Part shown: positions 24,283-35,001 of the stretch, in pieces
Position numbering within the stretch: position 1 is the first letter of the stretch
Layout: the number at the start of each line of letters is the position of its first letter
DNA from: Lichtheimia corymbifera B2541
Lineage: Eukaryota; Mucoromycota; Mucoromycetes; Mucorales; Lichtheimiaceae
DNA length: 64,000 nucleotides
Direction of reading: 5' to 3'
Assembly (NCBI GenBank): GCA_000697475.1
Contig: JNEU01000695.1
Coordinates: 34,086 to 98,085, forward strand
Program-made: the position numbers and the translations under genes
The notes under the pieces: model-generated
The model's input: the letters and a program-made list of their open reading frames with translations, nothing else
What the model was told of the DNA's origin: nothing
Databases searched by the model: none

Positions 24283-25985
24283 ATGAAGCATAAGGTCTGT
24301 ATTAGAACAAAGGTGTTCAGCATGTCTGAAAGTACCTTGTCTGGAAGTTTTAAGGTTGAGTTGGGCAATCTCGAGCCTAGGGCCGTTCATCCTACATATA
24401 ATTCTGTCCATTCATCGTCGGACGCCCGCATTCACATTCTCACAATGAAGCGTATGGTTTTTATTTGAATGGAGTTGATCAGCATGTCGAAGCCCACCGT
24501 CTGACCAAGTTTCAGAATGATAGTAGGCAACGGCGGGGGTGTGCACTATGTATCCTACTTGCGTCCCGTCCGTCCATTGTCTCTCCTATATTTGGACCGC
24601 CCGATTCACAAAACATCATAATGAAGCATACGGTTTTTAAATGAATGGAGTTGATCAGCATGTCCCAGCAGATCTGCTGACCAAGTTTCAAGTTCAAAGT
24701 GGGCAATTCCAAGATAATTCATACCAAGTGACATTTCAATGGATCCGGCGCTTTCCCAATTTCCATCCGTTATAGTCAATCACACATTATACTCTCCCTT
24801 TCGAAATTTTCAAATGAAGTGTGGGTTCTTTATTAATGCAAAGTTGATCAGCATGACCAAGAGCATCTTGTATGAAAGTTTGAGGTCAAGGTGAGGAATC
24901 TCAAGATCATGGATCAATGCACAGTGTGCATGGATTTGTAGGGCGGTGCCTGACCTATTTAAATTTCCAGCTCTTCCGCTCTCGGTTTCTTGCCCCTTCC
25001 TCCCATTCTCAACTGTTGCCCCCCATTCAAGTACAACTACAACCTGCAAACGATTGTCCTGCTTCAACCCATCAATGTCAATCCTACAACTGCCTTGACC
25101 CGATTGTCTTTGACCGAATGGGAGAGTTCATGGCGTGTGCACAGCTTTCTTGTCACTCTTCTACAACACACAGCTCTCTTGACACAACACGCGCTCTTGC
25201 CACGATCAAACGTAACAGCATTCATTCCAGCATCTACTACTAGCGAGATCTTCATTTGTTGTCTCAAGTTACTTGCAGCAACACGTCTTACAGCCTTTTT
25301 CACGTGAACAGCAGATAGCCATTATATATAGGCAACTTTATTTACGTGTAGCAACTTGTTATCAATACATACGGATTCCTATGGATATGGATATGGATAT
25401 TGGCATGGTGCATGGGATGGAAGGGATTGGATGTATTGGCCGGGTTGGTTCCCGTCTGAGAACGTGATGCCAGTTTGGATCAGCAGCTACCAAGTACACC
25501 GCAGTATTAGCAACCTTCTCCTGGTTGAACTGCAATAGAAAATGACCAAGCAAGTGATTGTCTGACAGCATGATGGAAAGGAAGCATATCAGCAGCAATC
25601 ACCGAGATCTTTTACATATCAACATATTGGAATGGTAGCCATGAGAAATCCTGGAAAGGTGCGTTGGCTACTTGTCATGTTGCCATTAGCAGGAATGGTG
25701 GGTCACATCTGAAGGATACGGCTGAGGGTGTTGATGGATTGGATGGGATTGGCAAAAGGTGTTTTACAACCATGGGTGATACTGGAACACTCGAGTCAAA
25801 TGTATGCAGCAGCTATTTTGCAATTATGGATGAAGGATGTTTATGAGGGCAGCCACCAAGAATACAATGACACCATGACACCTTTTCGCTCTATGTGATC
25901 CATCTATACCTTATTTTTAACCTGTTCCTTTATCATATTTACTTTATAAACATCCACACTACCATGTCATTTCTTCCACGTTCAC
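24283..25985 (+). repeat. Dispersed repeat, copy A
   Basis: This block is clearly homologous to the reverse complement of 61325-63075. It starts with four diverged tandem units of roughly 160-190 bases whose starts (ATGAAGC or ATGAAGT) fall near 24284, 24445, 24620 and 24813. Each carries a GATCAGCATG-like core (TTCAGCATGTC in the first) and an AAGTTT segment about 45 bases later. The body (about 24810-25985) shares long stretches with copy B: CTCAACTGTTGCCCC, CTGCAAACGATTGTCCTGCT, ACGTGTAGCAAC, TATCAATACATACG and CAGCTATTTTGCAAT. No intact protein of a known transposon is encoded. It may be a non-autonomous element or a decayed one. No target-site duplication was recognised. Confidence 0.75.
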
Positions 25986-26600
25986 TGATGAATGAGCAGT
26001 ATTGGATTGAGCATAAGAACTAGAGTATAGTATTATCAGCTCATAGTATAAGATGTGGATCACGTACTTGGTTTAAGGGATGACGATGATAAGGTTGAAG
26101 TTGACAGGGGAACGAGGTTGGACTATTACATGGCCATTATATAAAAACGCCGTGCCCTTTCTCCCTTTAGTCTCATGACATTGATTAACGCTTCCTTGTT
26201 CATATGCTACACAGGGAATAAAAGCAGTGGTATTTTCCAATTGGCTTCTTCTATACATGCTCAATGATTACGCTGCTATCTACAAAGGTAGTAAGCTTAG
26301 AGTGATCTTCCGCAAAAATAGCACCTGTTACAACAGCTTGATAGAGATTTGCTTCAATGTGCTCAAGAATGAGTGAGATCTCTGGTATATACAATGTACA
26401 CTAATTACATAAACACCCTGCTTAACTATAACAAGTTTCAGCTAACGTCATCTTATACAACGTTACAAGAACGAACCATCACATACGGCCCGTCATTAAA
26501 GCAGGCGGATGTTACAATAGGGGATGTAACTATATCATGCATTTCTCTACCAATAGGATTGGACCTCTCAGGTTCTCTGCTGCCTGCTTGGTCACACAAG

Positions 26601-27130
26601 CAAGTCCTTCTGCATCTTTGGCTTAATACGATTGAGGCGATTCACAATCAACAAAGGCCGCCTTTCATATAGCGGCACGCTTACAGCATATGTAAAACAC
26701 AAAGGTGCCCATAAATAAAAATTCTACAATGAAACGTGGGGTCTTGAATCGAACAAAGTTGCTCGTCGTGGCCGAAAGTATCCTGTGTAGAAGTTTCACG
26801 ATCGTGGTGGCCATTCCGAGATTTCGCAAAGTCGCCACCAGCCAAAGTGGATTGGTGGTCGACCTCTTGAATTTTTTTCGACGAGGCTGGTGGTGAGATT
26901 GGGTGAATCTTGAGATTGGCGAAGTTGATCGTAAAACTTGCACCCAGGGTGCGCTCCACCCCGCCGAGCAACTTTGTTCGATTGAAGACCCCACGTTTCA
27001 TTGTAAAGTTTAGAGATACAGACACATTTATGTTTTACATATGCTGTAAGCGTGGTGCTATATGGCAAGTGGTGTTTGTTGATGATCAAGCAGCTAGACC
27101 CTAATGGAGCCAAAGACGCAGAGAGGCGTT
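26601..27130. repeat. Palindromic (foldback) repeat element
   Basis: Two arms in inverted orientation surround a centre near 26860. The left arm includes CTTACAGCATATGTAAAACA, GAAACGTGGGGTCTT, GAACAAAGTTGCTCG and CACCAGCCAAAG. The right arm holds the reverse complements in mirrored order, and outer matches extend to a TCTTTGGCT/AGCCAAAGA pair near 26616 and 27108. Arm identity is imperfect (roughly 80 percent by eye), so it is an aged palindrome. The same arms recur at 63090-64000. It is likely a foldback or MITE-like element with no coding capacity. Confidence 0.75.
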
Positions 27131-27375
27131 TTTATGCAGCACATCTGTTTGGGGTGAACAGAAAGGGCGAATGCATGATAGTTAATGCACAATTCAATAA
27201 CGGTCATACATGGGTAGCTAACATGCACTTTTTTCCATTACCAGCTTTTGCCCAATCCACTTGATGGGAATGATGCACCTGCTCCAATCGAGCATTTCCA
27301 TGATTCAATTATCGTGATCCGAGCTAATTACTACTAGTGAATAAATCTAGCCCCAGCGCAAGTTGAAGGGAAAAT

Positions 27376-27770
27376 ATGGGCTCGGCGACGCAACCACGAA
27401 GACCTTCCCAAATTCCAAAAGGAAGATGGACTCGGCGACGCAACCACGAAGACCTTCCCAAAATATCCGCTTGTAACTCACTCGGACCGCCTTTACTCGC
27501 AAACGACACTTCAAAAGCGGATCCTATGGGCATTGGCACACAAAGAAGTCATTTGACCATCCAGGCATGCCTTTTGACTATTGTTAGTGCACTTCTCGTG
27601 ATAAAATACTTCATAGTGTACCTACCATTATTATCTGGCCATGACGCAAGTCAAGACAAGAGAGAGTACTATGGACTCGGTAACGCAGTAGACGAGATCC
27701 TTCCCATAATACCCCACTTGCAGTCTCCTTGGAACGCCTTCAAAAGCTATGAATCCTATGAGCCTTTCGA
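27376..27770 (+). repeat. Short tandem and dispersed duplication
   Basis: A 50-base unit starting ATGGGCTCGGCGACGCAACC at 27376 is repeated with one early mismatch at 27426. A more diverged third copy starts at 27672 (ATGGACTCGGTAACGCAGTA). The second and third copies also share downstream sequence (CGCTTGTAACTC versus CACTTGCAGTCTC, and TTCAAAAGC), so roughly 100 bases were duplicated. No coding function is apparent. Confidence 0.7.
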
Positions 27771-29647
27771 CATACGCAGCACCTTTTGAATGTTAGCATA
27801 CCCATCAACAAGTGATACTGCATCTAGCACTTACCCAATCACAGCGAACGCAACAAGTTTCCATATGTACTGATAATTAAAGAGACTTGACGTGAGTGCT
27901 CGATTGAGAGTTCACCATGACCTATTAACCTGCGGCGTTAGTGAAAGCACAACTGCTGCGTTTTCATAGGTTTTTGAACTGGGTTTATAATGACCGTGAC
28001 CATTTCCGACTAGGTAGCACAACACTGGATGTATTACCTTGGCAGCAGCCTTGAGATCAATCCTTCACAACAAGGTCCAGATTAGAACATCCCTAGAGCC
28101 TTTACACACATACGATACAAACCCCATCTTTCCAAAAGACACTGTCATAAGCATGATAGAGAATACAAGTAAATTAAAAATAAGTGTCCCAAATAATATG
28201 TTTTCTCATTATCCATGCAGTGGAACGGTGTCCATCATACTTCGTCCTATCCCGTGTGAGTAGCAATGTTATAGGCATTCGACGTAATATTTACGTTGCT
28301 AAGGGAATATCGAGAATATAATGAGAGTGGATGTAGAGCAATTATGGAAGCATAAGGGGGAAGCAGGGAGCAACTGAGATTGATTCAGTGATTTTGTAAT
28401 GCATCGTGATGGATGGCTAAAATGAGGTATGAAGAGACAAAGAATACACAGTGGTGGTTTACTATATGATATTACACACATGGAACCTCCATCAATATCT
28501 CTTATGTGCGCATCTCCTTGTTCCCCTGATGAAGTGTGAGCTGTGTTAGTGCGATCAACAGGCATCCCGCACGACAAAGTCATAAGGTGCATAAAAGTGC
28601 CTTGAAGCATTTCAAGCAACAATGGTATTGTGCACAGTACAAAAGAAAGAGGTGTGCACATTTAAGGTTTCAATTGTAATATGATATAGAAGACATGTTA
28701 TCATGAGAAGAATATGACCAATTGTAGTGGTCTAGTTGTATCCTTCATAATAGTAAAGGTACATGCTTTATATAGCTTTACGTACACAGAGACAAGAGAG
28801 GCAGAGTATCCAACCCAGTATGCAAAGCTCTTTGCTACCGAGAAAACTGCAAGTTGATATATTGTTGCTGGGGGTCTGTATAAAAAGGTTAAGTGCAGTG
28901 TTGAAGAAACAAGGGCAGTCTGATACTTTCAAGGTGGAAGGGATATCGCCATGATCTCGTTTTGAATGAGTGCTATAATGGCAGTTGTTGCTTGGCATTA
29001 CACGTTATGGGCAAAAAGAGAGGGTAGACGTTGACTATTTTATTGCAAGTCTTGGAAAGATGTAAAAACCAATATCTGACTTGTCGAGGGGTGCGCTGTT
29101 CTTTGCCTGTGATGCTGGATGCTGTAGATGGTGTATCAAAACTATTGCGATGGATCACCGATGTAATCTGGATTCCTTCACGTATCACTTATTAATGCAT
29201 TAGCTTACCATCATTTCCAGCTGACACTATCTAGCACTCACCTTCTTTGGGATGCCACGTGCGAGGAATACCTTCTTGCTCCTCAATTGGTGCATTATAT
29301 TTGGGATACTACAACGTTATCAGCAAAGGTAATGCGTTGTACCATCCTTAATGTACCTACCTTCTTGATGGATTCAGAGGGTTGGCCGGCTGATATGGCT
29401 GATTTAACTTAGATGGCAACAATATGGCAGAATGTGGCATGATATGGCAGAATTATTACATGATACGAGTATGGATGGGAATGGTGAGATACGAAAAGAA
29501 GATGCGTATAGATGGCAAAACATGACAAGAATACGGGTACATATGGATGAAAACAGCATGATAGACAGGTGAGGTATGGGTGGCAACAACATGTGGGGTA
29601 TGGATCGGCAGGAATATGGTTATGGATTACAACAGCATGAATACAAA
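27771..29647. other. Gene-poor interval between repeats and the next gene
   Basis: No gene is supported. Between 29170 and 29440 the minus strand shows possible splice signals and peptide-like stretches, but no family could be recognised. From about 29404 to 29640 there is an imperfect repeat of ATGGCA/ACAACATG/GGTATGG words. The region may contain decayed elements. Confidence 0.4.
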
Positions 29648-31346
29648 TCAAACGGAATCAGTGGTAGGGGATGTGATAGCAGATGCCTTGCGTTTGCGGC
29701 CTTTGACATGGTAGGTGGGTGGAAGTGGGCAAGTGGGTTCTGGTGAAGAAAATGTGGGTACAAATACGTTCTCATTTTGCATGGCTTGTAATGTATGCTT
29801 CATCAGCTGCTTGATAGATCCAATAGTCAATATCAGAGATGTCAAACGTGTTACTAGAACTTGTTCGGTTTCAGGGTAATGTAGTGGACCAAGACGTTGC
29901 AATCGACAGGTATATCCGGCCGGACAGTCCATCACCAGTATTGTCATTTTCAAGCCTAATGTCATACCAATAAGTACACGACACTACAATAGAAGAAGAC
30001 CCAAACTCACCGCTAAAGATGAAGCCAAAAGTACGGATATTGCGCAGTTGATCAGGGTTAGAAGAAGCAAGGTGGAAGAACATGTCACGCATCGATTTGG
30101 GACACTTGAAACTACCCTCGACCAGCTCCTTGGTGTCATGGTTATTGTTGCGACTAGCCTCGGCACAAGCATATTCATCCGACATAAAGCGTATCATCAT
30201 ATCCACCTTACTGCCGACAAGCTTGCGGTCCATGTCATTACATCCAGGATTGGTACGAGTTGCATTTCTTGATGACGATGACGACTTGCTCGCTTTCTCG
30301 CCACTAAGAGAGAAGTTAGCAGTGATACACTACCTTCATTATCCATGACTTACCATCGAACATTGAACACAGATTCGTCAAAGGCCTCTTCAATAAATCC
30401 CCAAACACGTCGCATGATGTCAGCTTCGGTTTGATCCGTCAATGGCAAGTATTTGTAGAAATGCAAATCCAAAGCTCGAACGAATGTTTGGTGTATCCAA
30501 TGCAACTCGGGCTCACGCAATGGATGAAAGGGTGCGTGATGGGATGCTTCAAAGATCGTATCCAAGGTATGCTGAAAAGGAAATGAGTCGTAAGACATAT
30601 TGGATTCCATCGCAGGCTTACCTTATTCTCATATGTTTTCAGATAATCCATGACAGTGGATTCAGGTTTGGGGAGATTGATTGCATTGCAGGATTGGATC
30701 TCTTCAACTTCCTCGTCGGTAAAATATCCCCCTTGTACCCATATGGCGTCGTTGATATCGAAGATGAATGAATGACAAGGGCTAAACACAAAAAGAAAGC
30801 CTATTAGTTGGTTTCCCAGTGTTTTAGTATGTACACCTACTGCTCATTCTTACATCGTAGAGCGTGCCTTTTCATCTCCTCCTCAACCACCTTGCCAGTC
30901 TTCAAAGTCCACATCTTCTTTTTGTCCAGTGAGGAATAAGCCATGGCATATTGATCGATATCTACAGATGATGCCAATGACGTGCTGGAAGTGGAGCTGG
31001 ATGTTGCGATAGAGACAGATGTTGACGAACCATCTTCAGCAGTACCAAGCGAGTTCTTGCTTCGGTGGGCGATGATTGCAGTACGGACGGCATCCCAGTT
31101 CACTTTGCCTTTGCCCTTGATATACACGTTAATATTATATAATGGATACCTTTTTCAACGATACAACACTTACGACTTTGACACCAAGCTCTTTAGCGAC
31201 GATCCCGAATCTCTGTGGTCATACGGAATCCACAGCCTCGTCGATCTTGGTGTTGTTCAGGATAAACTCCCAGTTGTCGTTAATGAAGTCGAATACGCTC
31301 ACTTGTTGGTCGCTGGCTTGCTTGTCATTAAGATATGCAGCTATGA
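29648..31346 (-). pseudogene. Uncharacterised Mucoromycota-type protein gene with in-frame TGA
   Basis: Six phase-consistent exons: 31346-31174, 31115-30841, 30781-30622, 30571-30354, 30303-30011 and 29955-29648. The upstream first exon with the start is not resolved. Readable stretches include AYLNDKQASDQQVSVFDFIN, NDNWEFILNNTKIDEAVDSV, HSFIFDINDAIW, MRDMFFHLASSNPDQLRNIR, TFGFIFSG and LKMTILVMDCPAGYTCRL. From general knowledge this pattern resembles large families of uncharacterised proteins in Mucorales and related fungi; the function is unknown. In the first exon a TGA at 31219-31221 interrupts the frame, where a Trp codon (TGG) would fit (DSV-stop-PQRFG). Everything after it stays open with good splice sites, so this is a recent lesion, a sequencing error, or readthrough. 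Confidence 0.6.
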
Positions 31347-32531
31347 CTAAGAAAATAAAGTTAGACATCCCTCATGTTATGTCCAGTTGTTGTGCTTCAA
31401 CCTTCTCGGTGTTTGACAATTGACATGATGTCGAAAAGGCAAAGGAGACAGCTTGCATCCGCGTAGCAACTGTTGTTGCACTTGCCTTTTATGGTTTAGG
31501 ACTTTTTTGAATGAGCTCGCTCGCTCTGCGTAACATGCATTGATGTTACTCTTTTTTCCTATTAAAAGTGAAGGACCAGGCAAATATCTGTTGGATAATG
31601 CCTTGATATGGATTGCTTAACAAGGTACTCCGGTATATCATTAAAACCGTGGAAATCACTTGGTTACATATTATACAACGCATTGAAAAATGCCCCTTGT
31701 TCTTGTGTAATCCATTGTCAACTTGGTCATTATGTTTGATGCTATGATCCTGGGCGATTGATGCATGCAATTATCATCTCTTACAATTATCATATCTTAT
31801 ACACTATTCCATGACAGCAACTATCGTCATCCTTTGTGCAACCTGTCAACCGTCACCATCCAACTAGGCCATGCAATAACTCGCCACCACGCGTCAAGTG
31901 CCACCTCCATCGATTTATTATTCAGCTTTGCACAGTGCACGTCCTAAATATAGAACTTTCCAAGCCGATGTGCCCCTCATTCGAGCAATTTGTCGTTGTA
32001 TCTCTCAATACATCTCTTGTGAATGACCTTATATTAAAGGCTTATTTTAGCGAACACGTGATTGGGTTGACCATCGATTTCAAAGCATGTGTAGTGTGAG
32101 ATACCTTCCTTCTTGCTGAGTTAGATCTCGTCGTATGTGAGCACTTGATGTGATATGGTATGGTATGGTAAAATGCAGATTGTAAAATACCCACTCGTAA
32201 ATGCTGCGATAGAGGAAAAGAGAAAGGAAGAGAAAGGGTGTGATTGATATATATATATATATATATATATATGTTTGTTTTGAACAGTGATTAGATCTTA
32301 GCAGTAACGTCGTAACACACGTTCGCTTTTTTTTTGTGGTCCAGATCTTGTAAGATAACTATTTTATTGATATATAGAGGGTGATACGCAATTCTAGAGA
32401 CATAGTCTATAGTAATAGTGGGTAACAATGCAAGCTTGGTGGAGGGGTGGAAGAATCGAATTGCCACCCACACAGTGGAGCTGAGTATTTTTCAATTTAC
32501 CGCTCCTCTCTCTTTTCCCAAACGATCTACC
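31347..32531. other. Intergenic region with AT microsatellite
   Basis: It includes the upstream part of the gene ending at 29648, whose first exon was not resolved, and the promoter of TAF4. A pure (AT)n run lies at about 32247-32272. A TATGG repeat (tatggtatggtatggta) lies near 32156-32170. No further gene is supported. Confidence 0.5.
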
Positions 32532-34840
32532 ATGGCGGATGGCGACGACCAAAAGCAATCCAACCACTTGAATTTCAACCTCCAAGAGTTTTTGGGTGAC
32601 AACAGCGCGAGTGATGCATCGTTTCAGTCCATGGTGCAAAACATGTCGGGCCAAGATGGTCTTCCTGCCGAATTACAACAATTGTTGGGTGGTTCCAATG
32701 GCACCGATCTAGTGAGTGTTCTCTATATACATGGGACGCAAGCGTGTTTTTTCTTTTCCATTGACACGGCAAGTGCAGAATCTATTAGGTCAAGGCAACA
32801 CGAGTGGTGGAACCAATAGTCAGCCAATATCACCAGCAACAACACCACAGCATGCGATACAGCAACAACAACAACAGACACCATCCAGCAGTGGAAGTGG
32901 AGGCGTACCATGGGTGATGCCAACTAGTGGTAGTGCTGCTATGCCATCCAACGTCCATGTCATGTCCATGTCCATGCCATCCTCTCAACAACCTACACCT
33001 TCACCTATCACATCCACAGCTGGCAATTCGGTACCTGTTCAATCACAGCCAGGTAAGGGAAGGTCTTTGCGGTGTATCGAAACATGCTAATGATGGATGA
33101 TTGTATAGCGACCAATTCCACCACACTCTTAGAAAACATCACATCACAATTACCACCTGAACGCAAAGACCAATTCTTTGACCTCTTCCGACAGTTACAG
33201 GTACGTCAAACGCGATCCACTTTTTTTTCTACCATGTATTCATCATCATGATGGTATCTACAGAATAATGTGATTACGCCTGAGCAGTTTTTGGCACAAG
33301 CACGATCATTGTTGGGTCAACAGCAATATCAACAATTGGAAGATTTGAAGAACAAGCCGAATCAGGACAATAAGGCGAGCGAGAAACGACCTATATCCAG
33401 TGCACAAAATATGACAGGCATCATGTAAGTGTATATCAACCAAGGAAAGAGAGAGAGAATAGGGATGATTGAATGGGGGTCTTTTTTAATTATAGTACAC
33501 CACAAATGAAACGACCCAAGCAGGAACATATACCCCCAGGCATGCCAATGGGCCCACCTATCAGTACGCCAATGACATCTTCCACTTTTAAGACACCTGC
33601 TGGATTGCAAATTCCTCGTTCTGCAGCAGCCACAGCTGTTCCTGGTGGTGGCAACATGATGCGAACCGCCACGCCTACAAGTAGTACACCTGCTCCTGGT
33701 GGTAGTGGAGGCGGCGGTGGAGGCGATCGAATTGATTATGATACATTGACGGATGTGATGGGATATGCTGGTGTGGATTTACGTGAAGAAGCCGAGCACT
33801 TTTTAAAAGAGGGTGATGGTACCGGGGCTATATTGCCTGATGGCGTGGATCGATCCAAGATACAAGATTTCATGAATGGCGACCTGTTACGATCACGTGT
33901 GCTTGAATTAGCGCAGCCTTTACAAATCAGCAATGTGGATCAAGACTTTATATCCTATTTGGCGCTTGCCACACAAGAACGATTGCGTGGATTGGTAGAG
34001 CAAATGGTGGATGCATCCAAACACCGTGTCATGTCACAAGCAGGAAGTGCAGCTCCTCCTCTGGATGAAAGGACAGGCCATCCCTTGTATCGCATTGTTG
34101 TACAACAAGACCCAAGAAAGCAACTCTTAGCCATTGAACGGGCTGAGCGTGAAGAAGAACGCAAACGAAAGGAATTACTCGCTGAACGTGAACGAAGGAT
34201 GCAAATGGGTGAAGGTGAAGGCGAAGATGGCAAATCCAAAAAGAAGAAAAAGGACAAGGATGGTACAGGTGCGGGTGGTGGCCCTACCAGTGGTGGTGCA
34301 CGTGGATCTGGTCCTGGTGGAGCCTCAGGTGACGGTTCTGGCAAAGGTGGAAGCACAAGTGAAACTGCCTTGATTCGTGCCATTGGTGGCGTACGCAAAA
34401 GCTGGATGTTGACGGGTAACAAGGATACATCAACCCCTGGTGGTGGCACTCCACGATCCTCTGGTGGTGGTGGTGGTGGTAGTGCTGCAGGAGCAACAGG
34501 AGCAGAAGGTGGCCCTGGTGGCCCTGGTGGTAGCAGTGGTGGTCTTGATGATGGATCTCCTCGTGGACGTGGAAGACCGCGTGGTCGTAAAACTGGTGAC
34601 GGTCTTAAACGTGGTGCTGGACGAGGAAGAGGTGCAGCTGGGCGTGATTTACGACATGATGGCCTTGGCTTGTTTTTACCACCTTCTACTATTGGTCGAA
34701 CACATCGATTGGGCGATCCAAGTATGCGCAAAGTCACCGTACGCGATGCCATATTTGCATTGGAAAAGGATTGTCAAACAACCGGTCGATCGGGTAGTAA
34801 ACGTACCTTGTTGAAATCTTATAATCAATGGCTAAAGTAA
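32532..34840 (+). CDS. TAF4: TAF4, TFIID subunit 4
   Basis: Exons 32532-32711, 32779-33052, 33109-33200, 33264-33424 and 33496-34840 give about 683 residues, all in phase. The N-terminal half is Gln/Ser/Pro-rich, with a short helical block (TNSTTLLENITSQLPPERKD; FFDLFRQLQNNVITPEQFL) resembling the conserved region of TAF4. The C-terminal part holds the TAF4 histone-fold domain (DYDTLTDVMGYAGVDLREEA; LLRSRVLELAQPLQISNVDQ; ATQERLRGLVEQMVDASKHR). A Gly-rich insert follows, then the closing KVTVRDAIFALEKDC. TAF4 pairs with TAF12 in TFIID. A run of AATAAATAAA directly follows the stop and may serve for polyadenylation. Confidence 0.92.
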
Positions 34841-35001
34841 ATAAATAAAAAGTACGCTTGTATACATACACACACACATATTCACATTCATTCTATCACT
34901 CTGATAAACGGTACAATTTTTTTTGTATTACAAGTGTTACAGGGATACAAGGTGGTGATGGTGGAGGAGGGAAAAGGAGGGATGGGTTGGTTGGGTATTC
35001 T

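Noticed and set aside
24283..28300. Intact retrotransposon or DNA transposon
   Set aside because: No reverse transcriptase, integrase, transposase or helicase motifs were recognisable in any frame of the repeat blocks.
29170..29440. Possible small exons on the minus strand (start near 29439, GT-AG sites at about 29358 and 29309)
   Set aside because: The splice signals are plausible but the peptide matches nothing I know and no complete gene could be closed.
33955..34752. 265-codon frame antisense to TAF4
   Set aside because: It is the shadow of the Gly/Arg-rich TAF4 exon, giving Pro/Arg/Ser composition only.
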